Of a stretch of DNA of 64,000 nucleotides, positions 27,569 through 35,996 are shown piece after piece. The DNA lies in the NCBI RefSeq assembly GCF_900188245.1, contig NZ_FZOK01000003.1, positions 1-64,000 on the forward strand. The letters run 5' to 3'. The notes below the pieces were generated by a model. It did not search any database, had not been told where the DNA came from, and was given only the letters and a program-made list of their open reading frames with translations. Source of the DNA: Belliella buryatensis. GTDB taxonomy: Bacteria; Bacteroidota; Bacteroidia; Cytophagales; Cyclobacteriaceae. The stretch's first letter is position 1. Every line of letters begins with the position of its first letter. A program made the translations under genes and the position numbers.

Positions 27569-28684
27569 ATGAAAAAAAGCTGTTTATCACTAATTGCTCT
27601 CCTACTTTTCTTATCAAATGCCCATGGTCAATCTCGTGCTAGAGATCTAGGAATCACTATAGGAGTCATGTCAACTGGAGCTACTAATTCCATCACGGAT
27701 GTAGCTGGAGTTAGTGTAGGACACCTAACAAAAATAGAAGAAAGTGATATCCGAACTGGAGTAACTGCCATCATACCACATCAAGGAAACTTATTCCAAA
27801 AGAAAGTTCCAGCAGCAGTTTTTGTAGGAAATGGTTTTGGAAAACTGGCTGGAACCACGCAAATCGAAGAGTTAGGGAATATAGAATCTCCCATTATTCT
27901 GACCAACACCCTTAGTGTGGCTGCTGGGATTGAAGGAGTAATCAAATACACGCTAGCACAGCCTGGCAATGAAAACGTCCAATCTGTCAATGCAATCGTG
28001 GGAGAAACCAACGATGGACTACTGAATGACATCAGGGGCATGCACATCAGTGCTGAGGATGTAGTAGCGGCCATAGAAAATGCTTCTTTTGGCCAGGTCA
28101 AAGAAGGCAATGTCGGTGCTGGTACCGGTACAGTATGTTTTGGATTCAAAGGTGGAATTGGAACAGCATCCCGTAAACTCCCCGAATCACTAGGAGGCTT
28201 CACTGTAGGCGTTTTGGTTCAAACCAACTTTGGAGGTGTCTTGCAAATCAATGGTGCTCAAGTGGGAAAAGAACTTGAGCAATATACTTTCAAAAATCAA
28301 CTGGAATCAGCAGATGGCTCTTGCATGATTGTGGTGGCTACGGATGCACCGGTAGGCGAAAGAAACTTAAAAAGAATTGCCCAGAGAGCAATGATGGGCC
28401 TAGCCAAAACAGGCGGCATTGCCTCCAATGGTTCAGGTGATTATGTCATTGCTTTTGCAAATAATCAAAATAATTTAATCCCACATCAACAAAAGGCCCT
28501 TAGTCTTTCAGAAAAAGTAGAGCTAAGAAATGACGACATGACAGCACTTTTTCTCGCAACCATCGAAGCCACAGAGGAGGCTATCATCAATGCTCTATTC
28601 GCCGCCGAAGAAATGACTGGAAAAGGAGGCAGAACAGTCAAAGCTTTACCTAAAGAAAAAGTACTAGAAATCTTAAAACACTAA
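27569..28684 (+). CDS. P1 family aminopeptidase (DmpA/S58-like), secreted
   Basis: A 371-residue protein with a signal peptide (about residues 1-20, ending AHGQ) and the S58/DmpA peptidase fold: N-terminal SITDVAGVSVGHLT, AAVFVGNGFGKLAG, AIVGETNDG, and the self-cleavage region ADGSCMIVVATDAPV, where Gly250-Ser251 would be the cleavage site and Ser251 the nucleophile, as in DmpA. SNGSGDYVIAFA follows as a conserved structural motif. Such enzymes release N-terminal amino acids, D-amino acids or beta-peptides. Here the signal peptide indicates periplasmic action. It is 28 bp after the aldehyde dehydrogenase. Confidence 0.92.
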   Translation: MKKSCLSLIALLLFLSNAHGQSRARDLGITIGVMSTGATNSITDVAGVSVGHLTKIEESDIRTGVTAIIPHQGNLFQKKVPAAVFVGNGFGKLAGTTQIEELGNIESPIILTNTLSVAAGIEGVIKYTLAQPGNENVQSVNAIVGETNDGLLNDIRGMHISAEDVVAAIENASFGQVKEGNVGAGTGTVCFGFKGGIGTASRKLPESLGGFTVGVLVQTNFGGVLQINGAQVGKELEQYTFKNQLESADGSCMIVVATDAPVGERNLKRIAQRAMMGLAKTGGIASNGSGDYVIAFANNQNNLIPHQQKALSLSEKVELRNDDMTALFLATIEATEEAIINALFAAEEMTGKGGRTVKALPKEKVLEILKH

Positions 28685-28915
28685 AAAACCATGACCAAAA
28701 AAAGCTTTCACCTTTGCATCAGGATACAAATCAACCAATAATATTTTAACTAAACACTCCTCCCAATAGCTCAAAAACAACTTTTAACCATTCTCGACTT
28801 CCCGACCCTGTAATTTCCTAGTTTTTCAAACAGCCATGTCAGACTAGTGCTTCTAATCCATATTTTTTCTCTATTTCAACCCTATTTCCACCTCCCTATT
28901 TTCCAAATCTACCCA

Positions 28916-30445
28916 TCATAAATCATCTAAATGATCAAGATAATAATCAGCCTGCTTGAGGATAGCTTCCTTATCTTTCATCTTGGCAAGTGTGCGATAG
29001 GCCATGCCTATTCGTGGATTTTTAGCTAATTGAGCTTCGTTCCTGGCGTAAAAATGCCAATATAGACTATTGAATGGGCAAGCCTTTTCACCTACTTTCA
29101 AGTTCTTTTTATAAAAGCAACCCTCACAATAATTGCTCATCTTATCAATGTAATTCGCAGAGGAAACATAAGGCTTTGTCCCTACAATCCCTCCATCAGC
29201 AAACTGGCTCATTCCTCTAGTATTGGTGATCTCAACCCACTCTATCGCATCAATATAAATTCCCAAATACCATGTATCTACCTCATCAGGATGGATCCCA
29301 GCTAAGAGTGCAAAATTTCCAGTCACCATCAGACGCTGAATATGATGCGCGTAGGAATGGTCTAAAGATTGACCTATGGCATGCTTGAGGCAATTCATCT
29401 TGGTCTTCCCTGTCCAATAATAGTTCGGCAACTTTCGCTGATGATCAAAAAAATTCAAGCTCGCATAATCAGGCATCTTAGCCCAGTATACACCTCGCAT
29501 ATACTCACGCCAACCAATGATTTGCCTGATAAATCCCTCCACTTGCGCTATAGAAACTTCCTCTTGATGACTATACCAATATTGCTCTACCTGCTCTACC
29601 ACCTCGAGCGGACTGAGCATTTTTGTATTCATTGCAAAACTGAGTCGACTATGAAATAAGAAAGCATCTCCTGTATACATGGCATCCTGATAAACTCCAA
29701 AATAGGGAAGCAACTTCTCACAGAAATAAGTAATCAAGCCAAGGGATTCAGCTCTCGTCACTGGCCATGAGAATTGCTTCTCATCTATCTTCCCAATGGT
29801 CTCAACCTCCATATCTTGAAGCAAGGCTACGATTTCACTTACATCCTTATAATTGACTTTTGGCGGAACCAGAAGTAAAGGGTCTTTGAATTTATTTCTA
29901 TTTTCATGATCATAATTCCACTTTCCCGTCAAGGGCTCATCCCCATCCATCAAGATATTGTACTGCTTGCGCATGGCACGATAAAAAGTCTCCATCAAGT
30001 ACGTCTTTTTCCCTTTAAAAAAATCCTTCAAATATCCCCTCTCAGTAAGGAAATGCTCCGCATCAAAGGCCTTTACATCCACTTCAAGCTCCTTACTCAA
30101 ATCACGTAATTGCTGATCTAACCTATATTCATCAGGCAACTGATACTCAAATCTCTCAAATCTATGTTCAGCAATGAGCCATTTGATGTTCTCCGAGAGT
30201 GATTGCTTATTCTCTTGATCATCTAAGCGATAATACACCACCTGATGCCCGTTCTCTCCTAACCAATCAGAAAAGTGTCGCATGGCAAGAAAAAATCCAA
30301 CCACCTTTTGGATATGATGCCTGACATATCCTGTCTCCTGCTTCAATTCCATCAGCAGGTAAGTCACATCCGAATCTAACCTATCAAACCAACTGTGCTT
30401 TTGATTCAACTGATCTCCCAAAATCAAACGTAAAGTCTTCGCCAT
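28916..30445 (-). CDS. iron-sulfur (6-4) photolyase/cryptochrome-like protein
   Basis: A 509-residue flavoprotein of the FeS-BCP (PhrB-like) photolyase group, which repairs UV photoproducts with FAD, a ribolumazine antenna and a [4Fe-4S] cluster. Cys352, Cys440, Cys443 and Cys456 have exactly the spacing of the PhrB cluster ligands. Supporting segments are the N-terminal antenna domain (LRLILGDQLN), IGWREYMRGVYW and a SQFADGGIVGTKPY region. The terminal ILKQADYYLDHLDDL is a regular helix. Near-perfect Shine-Dalgarno AAAGGAG directly precedes the ATG. It is monocistronic and convergent with the P1 peptidase gene. Confidence 0.93.
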   Translation of the reverse strand: MAKTLRLILGDQLNQKHSWFDRLDSDVTYLLMELKQETGYVRHHIQKVVGFFLAMRHFSDWLGENGHQVVYYRLDDQENKQSLSENIKWLIAEHRFERFEYQLPDEYRLDQQLRDLSKELEVDVKAFDAEHFLTERGYLKDFFKGKKTYLMETFYRAMRKQYNILMDGDEPLTGKWNYDHENRNKFKDPLLLVPPKVNYKDVSEIVALLQDMEVETIGKIDEKQFSWPVTRAESLGLITYFCEKLLPYFGVYQDAMYTGDAFLFHSRLSFAMNTKMLSPLEVVEQVEQYWYSHQEEVSIAQVEGFIRQIIGWREYMRGVYWAKMPDYASLNFFDHQRKLPNYYWTGKTKMNCLKHAIGQSLDHSYAHHIQRLMVTGNFALLAGIHPDEVDTWYLGIYIDAIEWVEITNTRGMSQFADGGIVGTKPYVSSANYIDKMSNYCEGCFYKKNLKVGEKACPFNSLYWHFYARNEAQLAKNPRIGMAYRTLAKMKDKEAILKQADYYLDHLDDL

Positions 30446-30748
30446 CTCCTTTAATCTTATAATTTAAAAAGTGCGTTTTGGGCCATATTGTTTTAGAGAA
30501 AATATATTATGTATATCCCCTTAATTGCACGTAGCCGAACAATCAATAGTTGAATCTACGATTTCAAGTTCGGTTGACTATGGGCTACGCCACAGCGCAC
30601 GAGTTGTCGTCCGTCGACGTGTATCCTCAAAACTGTAATGCCCTTTGTTAATCCACGTGCAATTCTACGGCTAAACATAAAAAAAATGCCTCCACTGAAT
30701 GAACAGCAGAGGCAACCATCTGAGTTTAAAAAGATCCCTAACCAAATA
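30446..30748. other. intergenic region with GC-rich inverted repeats
   Basis: Between the photolyase start and the PorP/SprF stop lies a stretch noticeably richer in G+C than its surroundings. It holds several inverted repeats: AATTGCACGT at 30523-30532 with its complement ACGTGCAATT at 30655-30664; GTAGCC near 30531 with GGCTAC near 30583; and AGCCGAAC near 30533 with GTTCGGTT at 30568-30575. No ORF is convincing. It may be a MITE or REP-type element, or a structured RNA. Confidence 0.4.
30679..30714 (-). terminator. terminator of the SprB-like/PorP operon
   Basis: TGCCTC (30687-30692) and GAGGCA (30709-30714) form the stem. On the minus strand the hairpin is followed by a run of eight T (30679-30686). 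It lies 35 bp after the PorP/SprF stop, where an operon terminator is expected. Confidence 0.7.
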
Positions 30749-31774
30749 TTAATACTTAAAGCATGGCATCATGCTAACTTTTCTGCCCTTCTGATTGGAG
30801 TCTCCAGCCAGGAAGGAAAATCTGATGGAGATTTCATGTGCTCCTCCTGAATTGGCCTGACCCAACTGAGAAAGTGTGTAATCATAGCTATAGCCTATAT
30901 CCATTCCATTGCCAAGTGAAATCCCTACCAATCCGATCAAAGATTCATTATTAGGCAGTGCTTCGCTGAAAGTCGGTAGACCTCTATACCACAAGCCGAA
31001 TACGATAGGCTGAAGATTGATTTGAGCACCTAAATCAAGTTGATTGAATGGATCCTGATGCTTGTAGTTGAATGCCAAAACCAACTCTCTAGCTCCCATG
31101 GTGTTGTTATAAAAGTTCTGCACCATGCCACTCGAAAGGTCAAATTTCACCCCACCATGTGCCGACAATCTCATCGGAAGCTTAGCAATGCCATCTTCCA
31201 CAAAGGAAATATTCGGCTGTGTGATGTGATGAGCTGACAAGCCTAACCACACATGCTCATTATTGTAGAGCACACCGAAATTGTAATCCATAAACCTATA
31301 TCTGGCATCTGCCCCAAGGTTTTCTCCACTGAAATCTCCGATATTACCATTGACATCAATCTGACTTCCGAAGACCATATTGCTAAAATTGGCATCTCTA
31401 GAAACAAAACTTGCCTGCCCACCAAACCTCAAAAAACTTCTGAAGCCCAATTGTAATCTGTAAGAATACACAGCACCTACTTCCATGGTGCTCAAGTTTG
31501 CCATTGACTCCTGGGTGCCATTTACGATCAAGCCTACACCACTATTCAAATTGAAAAGATAATGATCGATATAAGCAGAATAAGAATTCAATGTCTGACC
31601 TAGACCAGGCCATTGATTTCTGTAATTCACACCGATTCTGGTCATTTCAGATGCTCCAGCAAAAGCTGGATTTAAGTATAGGGGTGCAGCATAGAATTGA
31701 GAATACTGCATATCCTGACCTTTCAGGGAAAAGGTGATAAGGAGAAGGGCGATAATTGTCCATAATTTCTTCAT
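30749..31774 (-). CDS. PorP/SprF family type IX secretion system membrane protein
   Basis: A 341-residue outer membrane protein. A signal peptide (about residues 1-19, ending LKGQ) is followed by DMQYSQFYAAPLYLNPAFAG, the family's conserved mature N-terminus, then GVNYRNQWPGL and repeated amphipathic beta-strands to a closing barrel. PorP/SprF proteins are needed for surface display of type IX substrates with a type B C-terminal domain. The upstream gene, five bases away, is such a substrate, so the pair probably works together. Confidence 0.93.
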   Translation of the reverse strand: MKKLWTIIALLLITFSLKGQDMQYSQFYAAPLYLNPAFAGASEMTRIGVNYRNQWPGLGQTLNSYSAYIDHYLFNLNSGVGLIVNGTQESMANLSTMEVGAVYSYRLQLGFRSFLRFGGQASFVSRDANFSNMVFGSQIDVNGNIGDFSGENLGADARYRFMDYNFGVLYNNEHVWLGLSAHHITQPNISFVEDGIAKLPMRLSAHGGVKFDLSSGMVQNFYNNTMGARELVLAFNYKHQDPFNQLDLGAQINLQPIVFGLWYRGLPTFSEALPNNESLIGLVGISLGNGMDIGYSYDYTLSQLGQANSGGAHEISIRFSFLAGDSNQKGRKVSMMPCFKY

Positions 31775-31778
31775 GACA

Positions 31779-33866
31779 TTATCTGATTAGGGTTACGCCT
31801 CCGGTCTTGTTGAACTCTTGACCTTCGGAGGTCTTATAGGTTATTTTGTAGACATAGTTACCTGGAGGCAAAAGTCTACCTTTGAATGTTCCATCCCAGC
31901 CATTCACTTCTAGGCCATTTTCGGAATAGAGATGCTCTCCCCAATGGTTGAAAATATCCATCTGGAATGCAGAAATGCCTTTGGTTACAGGCTTTAAAGT
32001 ATCATTGAGCCCATCTCCATTTGGAGAAAAAGCATTGGGCATGACTACTATTTCGCCATTGGCCAATACCTGCACGTGATTGATTTCCACGGCAGAGCAG
32101 CCATAGATATCATAAGCCGTCAACTTCACTTCATATTCTCCAGCTTTTTTGTAGGTATGTACAGGGTCCTTGTCTTGGCATACACTACCATCTCCAAAGT
32201 CCCACTCCCATGTGATGTACTCTGGAGCGATGTAACTTTCAAATTGTAATGGATCATTAATAAATACCTCTGGCTCTGAGGTGATTTCCAGCTTTCTGTA
32301 TTCAAAGTGTAATCTGGCATTGCCTGTCACCTCAGGGAAACTGACACGCATTTTGTCAGATGTAGTGCAGCCATTAGCATCACTGATTTCTATACTGATT
32401 TCAGTACTACTATTGAAATTGATCTCTCTTGTATTTTCTGCACCTGAATTCCATTTGATCGTATAAGGTGCTTGTCCTCCAGTAATATTGACCCAAGCCA
32501 CTCCGATCACCTCACCTGTAGCACAATTCACATCCAAAGTATTGTCTAACCTTGCATTCAAAGCTTGTGGTGCAGTGATATTGACAACTTGCTCAGTATT
32601 ACATCCACCAGCATCACTTACTCGCACTGTGTAAGCACCTGCTTTAAGGCCTGTCCTTTTCAAGCTGTCTTTGACACCATCAGACCATAGCACAGAGAAT
32701 GGAGCTACACCACCCACAATTTCCACTTCAATAGCTCCATCCTCGCTGCCATGACAAGTAATCTGCTCTACACCAACCAACTTCAATCCTACAGCCTCTT
32801 CCCCTGCTTTCACTTCAAAAACTCCATTGACTGAACAACCTACGGCATCATTAACTTTAACTGAATAGCTACCCGCTTTTAGGTTAGTAATCTTTGCTGT
32901 CTTTGCACCATTGCTCCACTCGTAAGTGAATGGGGCTTGACCTCCAGTGATGCCTAGCTCTATTGTGCCATTATCATCTCCTGCGCAAGTAATGTCTGTG
33001 ATTTTCACTGCTTCTAATTCCATGGCAGTTGCTGCCTTGATTTCAAAAGATTTGCTCAAAGAACATCCCGCAGCATCTTCAATCAATACTTGATAGTTTC
33101 CAGCGCTCAGACCAGAAATATCCTTGGTAGTTTTACCATTAGACCACTTATAAGTAAAAGGAGCTTGACCACCTGAAACTTGCAAGCTAATCGCTCCATT
33201 CTGATCATCAGCACAGGATACACCTTGTACATTTTCAGCTACAGTGATTGCCGGGCCATTGGACCCTATAGAAAATGCTATGGTTGTGCTACAATTAAAA
33301 ATATCATATACTGTTGCTGTGTAATCTCCAGCCGGAAGATTGGTAGCCTCCATCTTATCTTTCAATCCATGACTCCATTCCACACGATAAGGCTCACCTC
33401 TACCAACTCTTACATTGATTTTTGCAGATCCATTAGGGCTGCTACCACAAGAGGCATTCTTGGTTTCTACCAAATCTACTATGAGTGGAAAAGGAGGCTG
33501 AACCACGATTTGCTCTGAGTGCTGCAAGCCTTTGGCATCAGTGATAAATACAGTATAAGTACCAGCAAATAAATTGTATCGATTTTGCTCTGTGGCATTA
33601 TTGTTCCATCTAAAAGTGTAAGGGGCTGTGCCACCGAAAACATCTAAAATGATATGTCCCTTCTCTGCGTGAGAACAAAGTGCCAACTTCCCAGATACAT
33701 TTACCTCTATTTTACCCATCATCTGATTGCCAGTGGTCGCAGCCACTTTAGCATTTTGAAGTGAGTTTTCCTTGGTCTGAGCATTGGACACGGCAAGAAG
33801 GCTTCCCACTCCAAGAAGGAGAAGGAAAAAGAAAAATTTGCCATATTTTATTCCGAAAGCTTTCAC
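31779..33866 (-). CDS. gliding-type adhesin with SprB repeats, PKD and CHU_C domain
   Basis: A 695-residue secreted protein. It starts at a GTG (no nearby ATG) with a signal peptide to about residue 30. Six SprB-type repeats (about 76, 153, 231, 308, 384, 461) each have a GGxAPF/YxxxW opening and AGxYxVxxxDAxGC ending, so they look like a repeated beta-sandwich. A PKD domain follows (about 538-600, WEWDFGDGS), then a CHU_C/type B sorting domain from about residue 607 (VVMPNAFSPNGDGLNDTL, WDGTFKGRLLPPGNYVYKI). It is probably a cell-surface adhesin secreted by the type IX system. It is 4 bp upstream of PorP/SprF. A CRP-like palindrome lies 200 bp upstream. Confidence 0.92.
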   Translation of the reverse strand: MKAFGIKYGKFFFFLLLLGVGSLLAVSNAQTKENSLQNAKVAATTGNQMMGKIEVNVSGKLALCSHAEKGHIILDVFGGTAPYTFRWNNNATEQNRYNLFAGTYTVFITDAKGLQHSEQIVVQPPFPLIVDLVETKNASCGSSPNGSAKINVRVGRGEPYRVEWSHGLKDKMEATNLPAGDYTATVYDIFNCSTTIAFSIGSNGPAITVAENVQGVSCADDQNGAISLQVSGGQAPFTYKWSNGKTTKDISGLSAGNYQVLIEDAAGCSLSKSFEIKAATAMELEAVKITDITCAGDDNGTIELGITGGQAPFTYEWSNGAKTAKITNLKAGSYSVKVNDAVGCSVNGVFEVKAGEEAVGLKLVGVEQITCHGSEDGAIEVEIVGGVAPFSVLWSDGVKDSLKRTGLKAGAYTVRVSDAGGCNTEQVVNITAPQALNARLDNTLDVNCATGEVIGVAWVNITGGQAPYTIKWNSGAENTREINFNSSTEISIEISDANGCTTSDKMRVSFPEVTGNARLHFEYRKLEITSEPEVFINDPLQFESYIAPEYITWEWDFGDGSVCQDKDPVHTYKKAGEYEVKLTAYDIYGCSAVEINHVQVLANGEIVVMPNAFSPNGDGLNDTLKPVTKGISAFQMDIFNHWGEHLYSENGLEVNGWDGTFKGRLLPPGNYVYKITYKTSEGQEFNKTGGVTLIR

Positions 33867-34068
33867 CGTGGTAGGGATCTAGGTTTTAAACTTTGCTTTG
33901 AATTTCACCCTGATATTTTGCTCTTTAAATGCATAATTTTGATTTTCACTATTTGAAACATTATTTTATGCTTTTCACAAATACCAAAATGAAATTCTTT
34001 TATTTCACTCGTTTTGATTAATTAATAGAATATTTTATAGATTTCCAAAATCAGATACGAGATATTTT

Positions 34069-34084
34069 TGTGATATAGATCACT
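34069..34084. promoter_or_regulatory. possible CRP/FNR-type operator
   Basis: TGTGATATAGATCACT has the spacing and arms of a CRP-like site (TGTGA-N6-TCACA, one mismatch at the last base) and an inner perfect palindrome GTGAT-ATAG-ATCAC. It lies 202 bp upstream of the adhesin GTG. Bacteroidota have Crp/Fnr regulators with related palindromes, but whether this one is used is unknown. Confidence 0.35.
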
Positions 34085-34372
34085 TAAAAAAATGCTATTT
34101 TTCACCCTATAATACCATGTTCAAATAACTAGGGAGGAGTTGCTTTTTTCCTGTTTCTAAAAGCAAAATCGAGAGATAAGCACCAGAAAAAATATTTTAA
34201 AAAATTTTTGATTTTTTTTAAAAAAGTTAATAATCTACCTGTTCATCAACATAATTTTCAGAAAATACGAGTAAAATCATTCCTGAAAGATTCATTTTTC
34301 AGAAATGTAGGCTTTTTGAATTGAGGCTTAAATCAGTAGAAAGTTCTGTTTTATTTTCTTAAATGATCAAAA

Positions 34373-34402
34373 AGCAAAAAAACCCGGTAATGGAGACCGG
34401 GT
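34373..34402 (-). terminator. lysA terminator
   Basis: ACCCGGT (34382-34388) and ACCGGGT (34396-34402) form a GC-rich 7-bp stem with a 7-base loop. On the minus strand it is followed by TTTTTTTGCTTTTTG. It is 138 bp after the lysA stop; no other gene lies between. Confidence 0.75.
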
Positions 34403-34539
34403 CTTTATTAAAATAATTACTACTACTAGGGAATATCTATCTAGGATTTTTGCCCTTATCAAATATACAACTAAATAAAATCTGTTCAAAAACTAACGAC
34501 AAATTAAACGATTAATAATCTGATGCTAAATAGCTTAGG

Positions 34540-35772
34540 TCAAATCCCAATATCAACCTGATGCTTCAGTATATCTTCAAAAGTCTCCCTTGCACGAATT
34601 AGGTAATCTTTACCATCTAAGATCAACACCTCTGCAGGTCTTAGTCTGGAATTATAATTTGATGCCATACTGTAACCATAAGCCCCTGCATTTTTGATGG
34701 CCAGAATATCCCCTTCCGATACTGTATGCAGCTTTCTGTCTGCAGCAATGGTGTCTGTTTCGCAGATATAGCCCACTACCGTATAAATATGTTCCTCGCC
34801 AGAAGTATTGGATACATTGACTACGCCATGGTATGCATCATACATCATCGGTCTAATGAGGTGATTCAAACCCGAATCAACACCTACAAATGTACTCACA
34901 GGTGTGGATTTGATCACATTGGATCTGACAAGCAGGTATCCAGCCTCACTTACTATGAATTTGCCCGGCTCAAACCAAATTTCCAATTTCCTTCCATACT
35001 CTTGGCAAAAATTCTGGAATGCAGCAGAAACCTTTTCTCCCACCTGCATGATATCCGTAGTGATATCTCCTTCTTTGTAGCCCACCTTGAATCCTCCACC
35101 GAAATCCAAAAACTTCAAATCAGGAAACTGCCTTGCCGCATCAAAAAGAATCTCTGCACCTTTCAAGAACACCTCTGCTTCCAAAATATCGGAACCAGTA
35201 TGTACATGCAAACCAGTAACTTCCAATTGGTACTCCTCCACTACTTTCAGTATATTTTTCAATTGTAGAATAGAGATACCAAACTTACTGTCAATATGGC
35301 CAACTGAGATTTTGGCATTTCCTCCTGCCATGATATGTGGATTCAGACGAATACATACAGGAACAGTATTTCCATAATGCTTCCCGAAATGCTCCAACAT
35401 AGGTACATTGTCTATATTGATCATCACACCCAAGTCGACCGCTTCTTGGATCTCGGAAAAAGCAACACAATTAGGCGTGTACATGATATCCTGAGCCTCG
35501 AAACCTGCATGCATTCCTAACATGACCTCTTCAATGGACACCGCATCGATACCAGTACCAGATGCCTTGAGTAGTTTCAAAATATTGATATTGGAAAGTG
35601 CCTTGGTGGCATATTTGATTTTGAGATCTACACTAGCAAAAGCATTTTGAAGTAACTTAACTTGAGATTTGATTTTGGCGCCATCATACACATAAACTGG
35701 TGTGCCATATTTTGATGCTATCTCGGTTAGGGCTAGGCCTTGTATCCGATAGGTTTGATTGATTAACTCCAT
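34540..35772 (-). CDS. lysA: diaminopimelate decarboxylase
   Basis: The last step of lysine synthesis, meso-diaminopimelate to L-lysine, in the cytosol. The 410-residue fold-III PLP enzyme has Lys57 in KYATKALSN as the PLP Schiff base, HVHTGSDI and FGGGFKVGY for phosphate binding, EPGKFIV with the dimer-contributed residues, and GAYGYSMASNYN. Length is usual. The gene is monocistronic: a -7 box TATCTTTG matching TAnnTTTG lies at 35790-35797 on the minus strand, giving a very short leader. A hairpin terminator follows the gene. Confidence 0.96.
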   Translation of the reverse strand: MELINQTYRIQGLALTEIASKYGTPVYVYDGAKIKSQVKLLQNAFASVDLKIKYATKALSNINILKLLKASGTGIDAVSIEEVMLGMHAGFEAQDIMYTPNCVAFSEIQEAVDLGVMINIDNVPMLEHFGKHYGNTVPVCIRLNPHIMAGGNAKISVGHIDSKFGISILQLKNILKVVEEYQLEVTGLHVHTGSDILEAEVFLKGAEILFDAARQFPDLKFLDFGGGFKVGYKEGDITTDIMQVGEKVSAAFQNFCQEYGRKLEIWFEPGKFIVSEAGYLLVRSNVIKSTPVSTFVGVDSGLNHLIRPMMYDAYHGVVNVSNTSGEEHIYTVVGYICETDTIAADRKLHTVSEGDILAIKNAGAYGYSMASNYNSRLRPAEVLILDGKDYLIRARETFEDILKHQVDIGI

Positions 35773-35789
35773 GATTTTGAATTGAGTCG

Positions 35790-35797
35790 CAAAGATA
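35790..35797 (-). promoter_or_regulatory. lysA -7 promoter box
   Basis: The minus strand reads TATCTTTG, an exact match to the Bacteroidota -7 consensus TAnnTTTG, 17 bases upstream of the lysA ATG. A matching -33 TTTG was not found at the ideal distance; only a T-run precedes it. Confidence 0.45.
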
Positions 35798-35815
35798 AGG
35801 ATTGATGCACAATAA

Positions 35816-35841
35816 AAAAGGAAGACCTAGGCCTTCCTTTT
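35816..35841. terminator. bidirectional hairpin between divergent lysA and kinase genes
   Basis: AAAAGGAAG (35816-35824) and CTTCCTTTT (35833-35841) form a perfect 9-bp stem around an 8-base loop. On the minus strand the tail is a T-run, so it is a terminator in that direction; on the plus strand it ends CTTTTCGG and would be weaker. No gene on either strand is known to run into it. Confidence 0.5.
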
Positions 35842-35984
35842 CGGTATTATACTAGCTATTCGCTATTTTAAGAAACAATTAAACAACGGTCAAAAGTACG
35901 AAAGGTTTGATAATTTAAAAGTCAAACATGCTTCCTTTTGCTGTTAAATAATGTTAAGCAGCTCTCTTGGTTCATATTAACCTA

Positions 35985-35992
35985 TAAATTTG
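35985..35992 (+). promoter_or_regulatory. -7 promoter box of the two-component operon
   Basis: TAAATTTG exactly matches the TAnnTTTG consensus and ends 4 bases before the ATG at 35997. This would give an almost leaderless mRNA, or translation starting at the second Met (36012). Confidence 0.35.
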
Positions 35993-35996
35993 TAGC

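Larger units (their letters stand above)
33867..34539. other. 673-bp intergenic region upstream of the adhesin
   Basis: AT-rich region between the adhesin start and the lysA stop, both on the minus strand. It contains the lysA terminator (34373-34402) and a CRP-like palindrome (34069-34084), so it probably carries an unusually long regulatory region for the adhesin operon. No ORF or RNA gene is convincing. Confidence 0.5.

Noticed and set aside
27781-28203. 140-codon minus-strand frame opposite the P1 peptidase
   Set aside because: Pro/Ser-rich shadow of a conserved gene, no independent evidence.
34726-35268. 180-codon plus-strand frame opposite lysA
   Set aside because: It lies wholly inside the well-supported lysA gene, has a Cys/His-rich unlikely composition, and no RBS.
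35773-35996. lysine riboswitch upstream of lysA
   Set aside because: The promoter box at 35790-35797 leaves a leader far too short, and no lysine-riboswitch motifs are present.
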